Source: Sphingosinicella sp963974575 (GTDB lineage: Bacteria; Pseudomonadota; Alphaproteobacteria; Sphingomonadales; Sphingomonadaceae). Taken from it: DNA of 64,000 bases. The notes under the pieces were generated by a model that made no database searches, had not been told where the DNA came from, and was given only the letters and a program-made list of their open reading frames with translations. The position numbers and the translations under genes are program-made. Positions within the stretch are counted from its first letter, which is position 1. Every line of letters starts with the position of its first letter. Below, piece by piece: positions 1 through 8,974 of this stretch. The stretch lies in contig NZ_CAXBBQ010000010.1 of NCBI RefSeq assembly GCF_963974575.1, positions 62,001 to 126,000 of the forward strand, given 5' to 3'.

Positions 1-1013
1 AGCGCGCGCGAATCGCGCGTCGATGTCACGAGATAGAGTTCGCCGCGCTCCATATCCCAACCGGGCTCACCGACGATCGCCCAGTACGGCGCGTAGTCGT
101 TGAAGCCGAAAGCGCCGCCATCGACCTCTACAGAACGGCCGCTCTTCCGGTCGATGAGCGAAAGCGTGTAGGGCACCTTCGGTGCATCCGCAGGCATCGG
201 CATCGCAATCTGGTGCGCGATCGGGCGTGATGAATCCGGTGCGAGATACTCGACGACATAGGGCGCGGTCTTGACGCCGCGATAGTCAGAGCGGACCGCA
301 AGAATATAGCGCCCGTCAGGAGACCAGGTCGCGCCGGGGTAGGTGGGCGACTCCGTGCCGCGACGTTCCTCGACATAGGTCGTTCGGAACGCGGTATACT
401 GGTAGGGAAATTCCGCGGTCCCGTCTGTCGTCAGAGATCTCTCTTTGCCGGTCGACGTTTCGCGCAGCCACAGGTTGTGATCGCGGACGAAAACCGCTTG
501 CGCGCCGTCCGGCGAGAGGGCGGCGGCCGGATCTGGCGCGGCTTCTGCCTTCATGTTGCAGAAATCGGCGTCGCGACTGCATTCGAATGTCTTTTCGCCT
601 GCGGCGAAGACGACCCTTTTCAGGCCGTTCGAATAGCGAAAGGATGTGAAAGGCAGTTTTTGTGCTGAAACTGTCTTGCCGAGCTCGAGCGAGAGCATCC
701 GCGCGACCGCTTCATGGTTGAACGAGGGCGCCGTCTCGCCGGTCGCGGCATTCACGGTCTCGAAACGATAGCCGCCGCTCACGTCGCGGCGATACCAGAA
801 TTGATCGGTGTCCCCGATCCAGTTCGGAACCGGCGCGGCATTGAGCACGAGGCCACGAACGGCATCCGGATAAAAGCGTGCTGCGCGCTGGAAATCGGCG
901 TGTGTCAGATTTGGCGCTGCGTCAGCCGTTCCGAAGCAGTCGATGCTTCCGCAGGAGCTGGAAAGCAGAACCAGCGTTCCGATCAGTATCTGCCGCACAC
1001 AAGCCTTCAGCAT
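1..1013 (-). CDS. S9-family peptidase, DPP IV-like N-terminal part (truncated by the window edge)
   Basis: The reading frame starts at ATG 1013 and runs off the window at base 1 without a stop, so about 337 residues of the N-terminal part are visible. It begins with a basic residue and a hydrophobic signal segment ending LLSSSC, which may be a lipoprotein signal although the lipobox is not canonical. The body shows the DPPIV_N beta-propeller style: repeated SPDG turns (LSPDGAQAVF, WSPDGRYIL) and TYVEERRG. Known members of this family are exported dipeptidyl peptidases whose Ser-Asp-His domain lies at the C terminus, which is beyond the window. A GGGAAGAG ribosome-binding site precedes the ATG. 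It lies downstream of a TonB receptor on the same strand, separated by a strong hairpin, suggesting linked import and peptide cleavage. Catalytic competence cannot be judged. Confidence 0.8.
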   Translation of the reverse strand, partial: MLKACVRQILIGTLVLLSSSCGSIDCFGTADAAPNLTHADFQRAARFYPDAVRGLVLNAAPVPNWIGDTDQFWYRRDVSGGYRFETVNAATGETAPSFNHEAVARMLSLELGKTVSAQKLPFTSFRYSNGLKRVVFAAGEKTFECSRDADFCNMKAEAAPDPAAALSPDGAQAVFVRDHNLWLRETSTGKERSLTTDGTAEFPYQYTAFRTTYVEERRGTESPTYPGATWSPDGRYILAVRSDYRGVKTAPYVVEYLAPDSSRPIAHQIAMPMPADAPKVPYTLSLIDRKSGRSVEVDGGAFGFNDYAPYWAIVGEPGWDMERGELYLVTSTRDSRA

Positions 1014-1032
1014 GGCACTCTTCCCAAGGCAA

Positions 1033-1062
1033 GGACGGCGGCGCTCGCAAGCGCCGCCGTCC
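1033..1062 (-). terminator. Strong hairpin between TonB receptor and S9 peptidase genes
   Basis: Bases 1033-1045 and 1050-1062 form a perfect 13-bp stem (GGACGGCGGCGCT with its complement) with a 4-base loop, 11 bases after the receptor stop codon. No long T run follows on the minus strand, so it may be a partial terminator, an mRNA-stabilising structure or a processing site that lowers peptidase expression relative to the receptor. Confidence 0.6.
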
Positions 1063-1073
1063 ACTGCGTAGTG

Positions 1074-3842
1074 TCAGTAGCGGACTGTGAACGTCAGTCC
1101 GGTCGTCCGCGGCCTGTTGATGAAGGCCGACGAGAGGTTGCCGTCGAGCACACCGTCAACCAGTGTCGCCGCGCTCGTCGGAATGGTCGTCGCCTGCAGT
1201 TCCAGGTCGTTGAACACGTTGTTCATATATGCCGTCAGCGACCAGCGTTCGGTTTCGAGGCCCAGCCGAAGGTTCAGCATCTCCATGCTTCCGAGCCTGC
1301 CCGACGGGAAGTTCTGCGGAAAGGTCTCACGCTCGCCGATGTACTGGAACGCGACCTGTCCGGTCAGCTCGATATCGCCGACGCCGAGCGGATAATTGAG
1401 ATCCGCGCCGGCCGAGAACGAGACCTTCGGGACGTTCGGGGGGCGGTTGCCCTTGGCGAGATCCTGGAAGTCCGCCGGTGCGCCTGCGATGGAGAAGACC
1501 GTCATGCCCTTGGTGTATTCCGCTTCCGTATAGTTGCCGCTGAAGAACAGCGAAACGTTCGGATTCACCTTGTACAGGCTTTCGATCTCAAGGCCGTAGA
1601 TACGCAGCTGCGGCCCGTTTGCCGTCAGTGCACCAGGATTGCTGATGCCGATCTGCGGCGTGTCGAAATCGGAATAGAAGCCGGCGATATTGAACGTGAC
1701 GTCGCCGTCCATCCACCGCGACTTGAGGCCGATCTCGCCGGTTACGATATCATCGGAACCGTATGTCAGCGCATCTTCGAATTCCGGTGAGCCGACCGGG
1801 CCGAAACCCATTGCCGAGAACGGGCTGTTGAGGCCGCCGTTGCGGACACCGCGTGCGATCGTGCCGTAAAGCATCGCATCGTCGGTCACGTCATATTCGA
1901 AGCCGGCGCGGGGCAGGAAGGTGTTCAGCTTGAAATCGAAGCTGACACCAGGGCCGCCCGGGGCAGTGAGTGCCTCCACGTCATTCGGAACCGGGAAATA
2001 GATCGGTGCGAAGATATCGGCCGGGTTCGTGAAGATCGGCGAGAAGATGCCGATCACGTAGGATTCGACCAGCGTCGATCTGACCCTTTCATTCACGTAG
2101 CGCGCGCCAGCGAAAACGCGGAAACGCTCGGACACATCATAGCTGAATTCGGCAAAGGCCGAGAACTGGCGCGTATCGACCCTCGTGGTCGAGCGTTCGA
2201 TCTCGGTTGTACCGCTTTCCGTGATGTTGGCGTATCCGGGGCCTGCAACGAGCGCCGTGTCGGTCGCTTCGGTGTCTTGATAGAAGGCGCCCGCCACAAA
2301 GTTCAGCGGCGATTCAAAGTCCGAAACGAAGCGGAGTTCCTGCGAAACGCTCTTTTCCTTGCCGCGCGTCTGCGCAACGGCGGTGAGGTCGGACGAGAGC
2401 AGGTTGCTTGCCGTATCGAACGGCGGGAAGGCGTTGAAGAAGCCTTCGAAGCCGTATGTATACGCCGAGCTGAACGTTTCCGCCTGGCGTTTGCGCTTGT
2501 AGAGGCCGGTGATCGATTCGATCGTGATCGGCCCGCCGTTCCAGGATATCTTGCCGCTGTAGAGTTCGAAGTCGTCCTGACCGAGGCCGTCGATCAGGCT
2601 GAGCGACGGCGCGATCAGGTCTTCCGTGCCGACGGAATTGCCGATCGTCGTCGGTTCGATGAAGTTGAGTTCGCCGATGTCGTCGCGGCCGAAATGCGCG
2701 GCAAGGCGGATGCTCAGGTCCTCGGTCGGCTTGAAAAGAACGATGGCGCGCCCACCATAGGACTCGAAGTCGTTCATGTCTTTCTTGCCGAGGCCGAGGT
2801 TGTCGATATAGCCGTCGTCCTTGCGATAGAAGCCGACCACACGCACGCCAAGCTTGCCCGGCACCAGAATGAAGCTCGTCGCATTGTCGACGCGATAGTT
2901 GAAGCCGCCGTGGTTCGTGGTGCTGAGGCCATTGCTCCACATGCCCTCGATCACCTTGCCGCTATCGAGGTCGGGATCGGCCGAGAAATAGCGGATCGCG
3001 CCGCCCATCGCGCCCTCGCCGAAATAGGTCGGCTGCGGGCCGCGGAGAACCTCGACCCGGTTGAAATCGAAGAAGTTGAAATCGCGCTGCGAGGCGGATG
3101 CCGACGCAACCGGAATATCGTCCACGAGGATGGAAACGAGTGGCTGCAGCTGGTTGCCCGAAACCTGGGTGCTGTTCGTCACACCGCGAATGTTGATTTC
3201 GTTCGTGTTCGGACCGCGATCCAGAAGCTCCACGCCGGCGACCCGGTTCGAGAGGTCTTCAAAGTCCACGATGCCGGAGCGGCGAAGCTCCCGGCCATCG
3301 AGCGCAGCGACGCTGCCGCCGATGTTCTGGATGGATTCCTGGCGGAATCGCGCCGTTACCACGATCTCTTCGCGGTCGTTGCCTTGAACGGCGACATCCT
3401 GTGCCGCTGCCCCGTTCGCACCGAATATGAATGTCGAAATCCCCGCGAAGAGCGACGCTTTCAATCCCCTGTTTGCCACTTTCATCTCCCTGCCTTCACC
3501 TGTTGGTTTCGGGGTGATGACGATCACCCCTTTCTTGGTGAGGCGGGCGGAATATCCCGTGCGCTGAAGCAGAATTGCGAGCGCTTCATCAACCGTGTGC
3601 CGTCCGCGAACGCGCGGTGCGTCCGGGACATCGGCCAGATCGGGAGGGTAGAGCAGCTGTGTACCGGTAAGACTTACCAGTGACGACAACGCTTCACCGA
3701 GAGTCTGCTCTTCGATGCGAAGATCGTAAGAGCGCACCGGCAAAGTTTGAGCATTCGCGGCAACGATCACGAAGACGGCAAAAGCACCGCCCAGCGTGAG
3801 TTGCGAGCGCAAACTCAACCCCTTCCATTTCTGGCCGGGCAT
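1074..3842 (-). CDS. TonB-dependent receptor with N-terminal STN domain and a second internal signal-like segment
   Basis: This is a 922-residue outer-membrane transducer-type receptor. Residues 1-32 are a signal peptide (ending AANAQ) and about 38-111 are an STN (secretin/TonB short N-terminal) domain, the region that in FecA-type receptors contacts an inner-membrane anti-sigma factor. Residues 120-148 are a second complete signal-like peptide (MKVANRGLKASLF to GAAAQ), then the TonB box EEIVVTAR (158-165), the plug (INIRGVTN, VEVLRGPQPTYFGEGAMGG) and a beta-barrel ending in a C-terminal aromatic residue (TVRY). Met120 is preceded by GAAGG with 7 bases spacing, so internal initiation is plausible. 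No FecI/FecR pair lies next to it, which is unusual for an STN receptor. The substrate is unknown; siderophore or peptide is possible. Confidence 0.9.
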   Translation of the reverse strand: MPGQKWKGLSLRSQLTLGGAFAVFVIVAANAQTLPVRSYDLRIEEQTLGEALSSLVSLTGTQLLYPPDLADVPDAPRVRGRHTVDEALAILLQRTGYSARLTKKGVIVITPKPTGEGREMKVANRGLKASLFAGISTFIFGANGAAAQDVAVQGNDREEIVVTARFRQESIQNIGGSVAALDGRELRRSGIVDFEDLSNRVAGVELLDRGPNTNEINIRGVTNSTQVSGNQLQPLVSILVDDIPVASASASQRDFNFFDFNRVEVLRGPQPTYFGEGAMGGAIRYFSADPDLDSGKVIEGMWSNGLSTTNHGGFNYRVDNATSFILVPGKLGVRVVGFYRKDDGYIDNLGLGKKDMNDFESYGGRAIVLFKPTEDLSIRLAAHFGRDDIGELNFIEPTTIGNSVGTEDLIAPSLSLIDGLGQDDFELYSGKISWNGGPITIESITGLYKRKRQAETFSSAYTYGFEGFFNAFPPFDTASNLLSSDLTAVAQTRGKEKSVSQELRFVSDFESPLNFVAGAFYQDTEATDTALVAGPGYANITESGTTEIERSTTRVDTRQFSAFAEFSYDVSERFRVFAGARYVNERVRSTLVESYVIGIFSPIFTNPADIFAPIYFPVPNDVEALTAPGGPGVSFDFKLNTFLPRAGFEYDVTDDAMLYGTIARGVRNGGLNSPFSAMGFGPVGSPEFEDALTYGSDDIVTGEIGLKSRWMDGDVTFNIAGFYSDFDTPQIGISNPGALTANGPQLRIYGLEIESLYKVNPNVSLFFSGNYTEAEYTKGMTVFSIAGAPADFQDLAKGNRPPNVPKVSFSAGADLNYPLGVGDIELTGQVAFQYIGERETFPQNFPSGRLGSMEMLNLRLGLETERWSLTAYMNNVFNDLELQATTIPTSAATLVDGVLDGNLSSAFINRPRTTGLTFTVRY

Positions 3843-4023
3843 AACGGCGCGTATCGGATCTTCACACCAGCCCTGCAGATGAAGACCGGCGAGGAGAGAA
3901 AACCCGTAAATTTTTCTTCAAAGAAATGTCGCAATCCGAACTCCTTGCAACCCGGGCAGGGTGCAGGCCGGCATAACCCGCTTCCCGACCGGCGCATAGG
4001 TCCCAACATACATCATTGTATTT

Positions 4024-5064
4024 TCAATGTTTTGCTGCCTCAGGGAAGTCCGCCAGCACATCTACGACGGCGTTCACGCCGGTTCGTATCGGATCAAAGC
4101 AGGCGAGGCCGGTCTCTTCCGCCGTGCGAGCGATCGTTGCGAACGCCTCGCTTTCCGACATCGAGGACGTGTTCAGGGATATGCCGACGAAGCGCGCGGC
4201 AGGATTGACCGCGCGCGCCAGCGGCAGGTAGGCGTCCATCGCCTCCCGAAGCGTCGGGCATGGGACGTGGGGAAAGTCGTTCAGCCTTTCCCGCAGCGGA
4301 TCGTCGCACAGAACAAGCGCGTCCGGCTGCGAACCATAGAGCAGCCCGAGTGTGACCGGCGCATAGGCGGGATGCAGGATCGCCCCTTGTCCCTCGATGA
4401 TATCCCAGTGATCCGGTTCGTTTTCGGGTGACAGCATTTCTGCGGCACCGGAAATAAAGTCGCCCACCACGGCATCGATCGCGATGCCGCCCCCGGCGAT
4501 GAGAATGCCGGTTTGGCCGGTCGCGCGGAAATCGGCCTTCAAACCGCGCGCGTTCATGCCCTTCGCGATCGCCATTGCAGTATATTTCTTCCCGAGCGCG
4601 CAGTCCGTGCCGACCGTCAGCAAACGCAGCCCGGCGCGTGGCTTGCCGTTGCCCACGGGCAAGGCGAGCGTGGTGTGGCGTACATCGTGGAGCGTGCGCC
4701 CGAGCGATGCGGCCAAGTCCGCGATTTCCGGAATGTCCTTCAAACGGCTGTGAAGGCCCGAGGCGATATCGAGGCCCGCGCGAAGCACGTCCTGCAGGAT
4801 CGGCACCCAGTGCGCCGGCAAGACTCCGCCGTGTGGCGCGATGCCGATCACGGCGGTTTTCACGCCTTCGTCCGCTGCCTGCTGCACCGTCATCGAAGGC
4901 AGGCCGATGTCGACTGCATCCTCTGCGAATCTAAGCTGGCCCAAGCAATCGGCGCGCGCCCAATCGCGCAGGCCGAACGCGGTCTTCGCGTTGCGCGGGT
5001 TCGTCATATCGCCGATGATGAGGAGAAACGGTTTCTTGATCGTCAGCATATTGCCTGTACACAT
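4024..5064 (-). CDS. DUF1611 family protein, DgcN-like (D-glutamate N-acetyltransferase candidate)
   Basis: A 346-residue protein of the DUF1611 family. Visible hallmarks are the N-terminal LLIIGD segment, IGIAPHGG (about 73-80), a Walker-A-like GTDCALGKK (152-160) and the C-terminal ISLNTSSMSE region. Described DgcN enzymes acetylate D-glutamate in a catabolic route, with DgcA racemising the product; no dgcA-like epimerase is seen in this window. Two starts are possible: ATG 5064, with AGG about 8 bases upstream, or ATG 5049 (MLTIKKPF), which fits the usual family N terminus and has AGG 4 bases upstream. A LysR regulator is divergent and a palindrome lies between them. Assignment to the family is firm; the D-glutamate substrate is inferred from homology and from neighbouring peptide transporters. 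Confidence 0.8.
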   Translation of the reverse strand: MCTGNMLTIKKPFLLIIGDMTNPRNAKTAFGLRDWARADCLGQLRFAEDAVDIGLPSMTVQQAADEGVKTAVIGIAPHGGVLPAHWVPILQDVLRAGLDIASGLHSRLKDIPEIADLAASLGRTLHDVRHTTLALPVGNGKPRAGLRLLTVGTDCALGKKYTAMAIAKGMNARGLKADFRATGQTGILIAGGGIAIDAVVGDFISGAAEMLSPENEPDHWDIIEGQGAILHPAYAPVTLGLLYGSQPDALVLCDDPLRERLNDFPHVPCPTLREAMDAYLPLARAVNPAARFVGISLNTSSMSESEAFATIARTAEETGLACFDPIRTGVNAVVDVLADFPEAAKH

Positions 5065-5070
5065 CCGTTA

Positions 5071-5086
5071 TGCCTGTGCGCAGGCA
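5071..5086. promoter_or_regulatory. Inverted repeat in the DUF1611/LysR divergent region
   Basis: TGCCTG (5071-5076) and CAGGCA (5081-5086) form a perfect 6-bp dyad with a 4-base centre. The half-site TGCCTGT occurs again in direct orientation at 5052-5058. LysR-type regulators usually bind such dyads beside their own divergent gene, so this is a candidate LTTR box. It lies 7 bases upstream of the ATG at 5064 of the minus-strand gene. Confidence 0.45.
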
Positions 5087-5198
5087 CGGCGAAAAGCCGG
5101 CACCGAACCAGTGCGTTTTCAAGGGAACGCGGGTTTGACCGGTCGCCGCGGACAAGACAAACCAGTAGTCCTAAGGCAAGGGCGAGCGCTGCTAAACC

Positions 5199-6122
5199 AT
5201 GTTCCTGAATTCACAGACGCTCGCCTCGCTTCGCTTTTTCGAAGCCGCCGCACGCAAGTTGAGTTTCAAGAAAGCGGCGGCAGAACTTCACGTCACCGAC
5301 GGCGCCGTCAGCCAGCAGATCAAGCATCTTGAAGAGGCGCTGGGACAGAAACTCTTTCTCCGCTTGCCCCGGCGCATCGCGCTCACGGAGGCAGGCGAAC
5401 GCTTCGCATCCACCGTGCGCAAAGCGCTGGCAGAGATCGAAGATGAAGCGCGCGCCCTCCGCGCGGGAGGTGCGCGAACGGAAATCCGTGTCCGTGTGAA
5501 TCCGTCGTTCGCGCTGCGCTGGCTGATGCCGCGCGTCGGCGATTTTTATGCCAAACACCCCGGCAGCAAACTCTTCATGATCGCCGAATACGGCGATATC
5601 GATCTGTCCGGGCGCGATTTCGATATCACGATCGAACAGGCCGTGCAGCCGCTTGCCGGTCTTCATTCCGAACGGCTGTTCGACGAATACATCACGCCGG
5701 TTTGCACACCGGCCTATCTGAAAGACCATGCTCTGGAAGCGCCCGGCGGACTGGAAGCCTGTACGCTCCTGCATGATGCCCACGCCTGGAGCGGAGGCGC
5801 GAACGATGCGGAATGGAAGGTCTGGCTTCAGGAAGCCGGCGCGCTGCAGGTGGCGGCAGGGCAGGGGCGGTTCTTCAGTCTTGCCGACATGGCGATCCAG
5901 GCCGCGCTCAATGATCAGGGGGTTGCCATGGGCAGAACCGCGCTGGTCGGAGACCTGCTGGAAGCGGGTGTCCTTGTCGCGCCCTTCGCCTTGAAGGTGA
6001 AAAGCCCCGCATCCTATTGGCTCGCCTTTCCAGCGGCACATTCGGAAACGCCCGCCATCGAAACTGTTGGAAGCTGGCTGAGGGCCGAGGCGAAGCGTTT
6101 CCTCGACCAGGCGCCTTTCTGA
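5199..6122 (+). CDS. LysR-family transcriptional regulator (GcvA-like)
   Basis: A 307-residue LysR regulator. The winged helix-turn-helix occupies about residues 5-64 (FFEAAARKLSFKKAA, then VTDGAVSQQIKHLEE), followed by the linker helix and a type-2 periplasmic-binding-protein effector domain from about residue 95. The HTH reads like the GcvA/AmpR subgroup (LRFFEAAAR, LFLRLPRRIALTEAG). It is divergent from the DUF1611 gene across 134 bases containing a TGCCTG dyad, so it probably controls that gene, and possibly the downstream transporter pair. The effector is unknown; an amino acid or N-acetylated derivative would fit. The ribosome-binding site is weak, and ATG 5199 is chosen because the HTH begins immediately after it. 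Confidence 0.88.
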   Translation: MFLNSQTLASLRFFEAAARKLSFKKAAAELHVTDGAVSQQIKHLEEALGQKLFLRLPRRIALTEAGERFASTVRKALAEIEDEARALRAGGARTEIRVRVNPSFALRWLMPRVGDFYAKHPGSKLFMIAEYGDIDLSGRDFDITIEQAVQPLAGLHSERLFDEYITPVCTPAYLKDHALEAPGGLEACTLLHDAHAWSGGANDAEWKVWLQEAGALQVAAGQGRFFSLADMAIQAALNDQGVAMGRTALVGDLLEAGVLVAPFALKVKSPASYWLAFPAAHSETPAIETVGSWLRAEAKRFLDQAPF

Positions 6123-6162
6123 AAGCGTTCCGCACAGGCTGTTTACGGTCCCGTCTAAATTC

Positions 6163-6176
6163 ACATACACTTATGT
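6163..6176. promoter_or_regulatory. Short dyad upstream of the spinster-like MFS gene
   Basis: ACATA (6163-6167) and TATGT (6172-6176) form a 5-bp dyad with a CACT centre in a locally A+T-rich stretch 58 bases before the MFS start. A TTTACG/TACACT promoter-like pair about 18 bases apart overlaps it. It may be an operator; the support is only its symmetry and position. Confidence 0.25.
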
Positions 6177-6234
6177 ATTGACAAGAAGGCGCCTGTCGCT
6201 CTTTCTGCGCGGCTCACGGGAGGGGGATACGGGA

Positions 6235-7551
6235 ATGGACGTCAGCGCCGCGGGAAGTCCGTCTGCAATCTCGCATCCCTCGGGCGCTAGTCTTCTCCAG
6301 CGTTATTGGGTTCTGGCGGTGATGACGCTGGTCTACGCGCTCAACATCGCAGACCGCTTTGTCCTCTCCACATTGATCGAGCCGATCAAGGCGGAGTTCG
6401 CGTTGTCGGATAGCGCCGTCGGTTTCCTCACCGGTGTTGCGCTTGCCTTGTTCTACACGACCGCCGGGCTGCCGCTCGGTATCCTCGCAGATCGCGTCAA
6501 CCGTCGGAAGATGATCGGCCGGGCGCTCGCGATCTGGTCGATCTTCACGGCCTGCTGCGGGCTCGCGCAGAACTTCTGGCAATTGCTCATCGCGCGCATC
6601 GGTGTCGGTGTCGGCGAGGCTGGCGGAACGCCGCCTTCGCATTCCATCATCGCCGACTATTTTCTGCCGTCCGAACGTGTCATCGCGATGTCCATCTACG
6701 CGCTCGGCGTTTCGCTCGGGTCCGCGATCGGCGGTATCGGCGGCGGGCTGCTGACGGAGCAGTTCGGATGGCGAACCTGCCTCATCATCTTTGCCTTCGC
6801 CAGCACGCCGGCGCTCCTCATGCTTCTTACCATTCGCGAACCGCGTCGCGGGGCCTGCGATCCCGGGGCCAGTGCCAACGCGCAAAAGCCGGGCTTCCGG
6901 CAATCGCTTGACTTCATCCGCTCGCAGCGCGCGCTGATGCACGTGATTGCGGGCGGGACGGTGGCGACGTTCGCCGGCGGCGGCCTTGTGTGGTGGACCC
7001 CCGCCTTCCTCGGAAGGTCGCACGGATTCAGCGTCGGCGAGGCCGGGCTTCAGGTTGGGCTGATGAGCGGCGCGGCCGGTGCGGCGGCGATGCTGGCGGC
7101 GATGTTCCTGATGTTCCGCATGGCGCGCATGGACCCGAAATGGCAGTGCTATTTCCTTGCAGGCCTGACGCTGCTGATCACGATTCCCGGTGTTGCGGCC
7201 CACGTGGTTTCGGATCGCGCGACCGCCATCGCGCTTCTGTGGCTCTTCGTGCCCTTCATCAACGTGATGATCGGGCCGAGCCTCGCGCTCATCCAGAATC
7301 TGGCCCGCCCGGATATGCGCGGCTTCACGGTCGCGGTTCTGCTGTTCACGGCGAACATCGCGAACCTTGCGATCGCGCCGCAGCTGATCGGGTTCGTCTC
7401 GGACATTCTCGCCAGCCGCATCGCCGATCCTGCCCAATCGCTGCGTTACGCTTTGGCGGGCTTCGGGCTGACAGGCATCTGGGCGGCATGGCATTTCTAT
7501 GCCGCGGTGGGTTCGCTGAGATCGGATCTTGCGAAGGCAGGCAGCGCCTGA
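6235..7551 (+). CDS. MFS transporter, spinster-like family
   Basis: A 438-residue twelve-helix major facilitator carrier of the inner membrane. Family features are ALNIADRFVLSTLIEPIKAEF at the first helix (the spinster-like D-R signature), motif A in the 2-3 loop (GILADRVNRRKMIG), and GVGVGEAGGTPPSHS in helix 4/5. ATG 6235 is chosen over an upstream TTG at 6178 because GGGAGGGGG precedes it at good spacing and the extra residues are not family-like. Spinster-like carriers move assorted organic anions and lipids; no substrate can be read here. The POT peptide transporter follows after 25 bases, so the two are probably one transcript, itself downstream of the LysR gene. Confidence 0.87.
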   Translation: MDVSAAGSPSAISHPSGASLLQRYWVLAVMTLVYALNIADRFVLSTLIEPIKAEFALSDSAVGFLTGVALALFYTTAGLPLGILADRVNRRKMIGRALAIWSIFTACCGLAQNFWQLLIARIGVGVGEAGGTPPSHSIIADYFLPSERVIAMSIYALGVSLGSAIGGIGGGLLTEQFGWRTCLIIFAFASTPALLMLLTIREPRRGACDPGASANAQKPGFRQSLDFIRSQRALMHVIAGGTVATFAGGGLVWWTPAFLGRSHGFSVGEAGLQVGLMSGAAGAAAMLAAMFLMFRMARMDPKWQCYFLAGLTLLITIPGVAAHVVSDRATAIALLWLFVPFINVMIGPSLALIQNLARPDMRGFTVAVLLFTANIANLAIAPQLIGFVSDILASRIADPAQSLRYALAGFGLTGIWAAWHFYAAVGSLRSDLAKAGSA

Positions 7552-7576
7552 TCGCATTCGGGCAGAAAGCAATATC

Positions 7577-8974
7577 GTGACGACAGCGTCGATCGCCTCC
7601 GCCGTGCACGGTGAGGAGCAGGGCTTCCTTGGCCACCCGAAGGGCCTTGCCTATCTCGCGTTCACCGAGGCGTGGGAGCGCCTGTCCTTCTACGGCATGT
7701 CGAGCTTGCTGCTGCTCTACATCCTCCAGCGGCTGCTGACGCCGGAGATCGCGGGCAGCGTCCTTGCGTTCGGCAGTCTCCGGGCGGGGATCGAGACGCT
7801 GACCGGCCCGCTTTCCAACCAGGCCTTCGCGAGCCAGGTGTTCAGCCTCTATTCGGGGCTCGTCTATTTCACGCCGGTGTTCGGCGGAATGCTTGCGGAC
7901 CGTCTTCTGGGCCAGCGGCGCACCGTAGTGCTCGGCGCGCTGCTCATGGTCGCGGGCCATGTGCTGATGGTCTTTGATGCGAGCTTCCTGATCGCGCTGT
8001 CGCTGCTGATCCTGGGAACGGGATGCCTCAAGGGCAATATCTCCGCGCAAGTCGGGCAGCTTTACGCGCCGGGCGACGAGGGGCGACGGACCCGCGCGTT
8101 TGCGATCTTCTATGCCGCGATCAACACCGGCGCCCTACTCGGCCCGCTGGTGTGCGGCGTGCTCGCGCAGGTCTACGGTTGGCACGTCGGCTTCGGCGCG
8201 GCCGGTGCGCTGATGCTGATCGCGCTTGTGGTTTACGGCGCGGGCTGGAAGCATCTCCCTCCCGACCGCAAGCGGCAGAGCAGCACGGCTGCCTCCACAG
8301 CGCTGGCACCACGCGATTGGCGGATCATTGCCGCGTTGCTGTTCGTGAGCATGATCGGGATTCTGCCCGGCGCGGCCTATTTTCAGGAAATGAATGCCGG
8401 CCTGCTGCTCATCGAAGCGTCGGTAGATCGCGGCCTCTTCGGCTGGACCATTCCGGCGACATCGTTCAACGCGCTCGACGGGCTGTTCTGCATCATGGCT
8501 GTGCCGCTCCTGATCGCGCTTTGGCAGTGGCAGGCCAAACGGAACCGCGAACCGCACGATCTCACCAAGATCACGATCGGTTATCTGATCATTGCCGCTG
8601 CCAATCTGATGATGGTCGTTCCCGCCGGGTGGGTCGACAATGGCGAGACCGTCAGCGCGCTCTGGCCGGTCGCGCTCTATGCGCTGAACGCCCTGGGGTT
8701 CATATTCTATTGGCCGACCCAGCTGGCGCTCTATTCGCGTGCGGCACCGGCGCAGGTCAATTCGACGATGATGGGCATCCTTTTCCTGTCCATCTTCCTC
8801 GGCAATCTCCTCGTCGGCACACTCGCCGGACTCTGGGAGACGCTGAGCCACGCCAGCTTCTTCGCGCTCCATGCGGCGCTCGCGTTCGCAGCGTTCCTGA
8901 TCATGCTGATTGTAATGCGCCCGATCGGGAAGCTGCTCGCACAGCCTCAGGTTTCAAGCCGCGATCAGCGCTGA
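7577..8974 (+). CDS. POT/PTR2-family di- and tripeptide:proton symporter
   Basis: A 465-residue inner-membrane peptide symporter. The diagnostic ExxER motif is present as EAWERLSFYG near the N terminus, followed by GGMLADRLLGQRRTV (motif A) and GTGCLKGNISAQVGQLY, the POT family signature around helices 4-5. Fourteen hydrophobic segments are likely. GTG 7577 is preferred to a TTG at 7529, which would overlap the MFS gene by 23 bases. The protein should bring in small peptides with protons, and it sits in a group with a DUF1611 enzyme and an MFS carrier, consistent with use of short peptides or peptidoglycan fragments. Its 3' end overlaps the convergent small gene by 10 bases. Confidence 0.9.
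   Translation: MTTASIASAVHGEEQGFLGHPKGLAYLAFTEAWERLSFYGMSSLLLLYILQRLLTPEIAGSVLAFGSLRAGIETLTGPLSNQAFASQVFSLYSGLVYFTPVFGGMLADRLLGQRRTVVLGALLMVAGHVLMVFDASFLIALSLLILGTGCLKGNISAQVGQLYAPGDEGRRTRAFAIFYAAINTGALLGPLVCGVLAQVYGWHVGFGAAGALMLIALVVYGAGWKHLPPDRKRQSSTAASTALAPRDWRIIAALLFVSMIGILPGAAYFQEMNAGLLLIEASVDRGLFGWTIPATSFNALDGLFCIMAVPLLIALWQWQAKRNREPHDLTKITIGYLIIAAANLMMVVPAGWVDNGETVSALWPVALYALNALGFIFYWPTQLALYSRAAPAQVNSTMMGILFLSIFLGNLLVGTLAGLWETLSHASFFALHAALAFAAFLIMLIVMRPIGKLLAQPQVSSRDQR

Noticed and set aside
2277..3683. 468-residue open frame on the plus strand opposite the TonB receptor
   Set aside because: Charged, low-complexity shadow of the receptor codons with no domain, signal or ribosome-binding site; the receptor frame is unmistakable.
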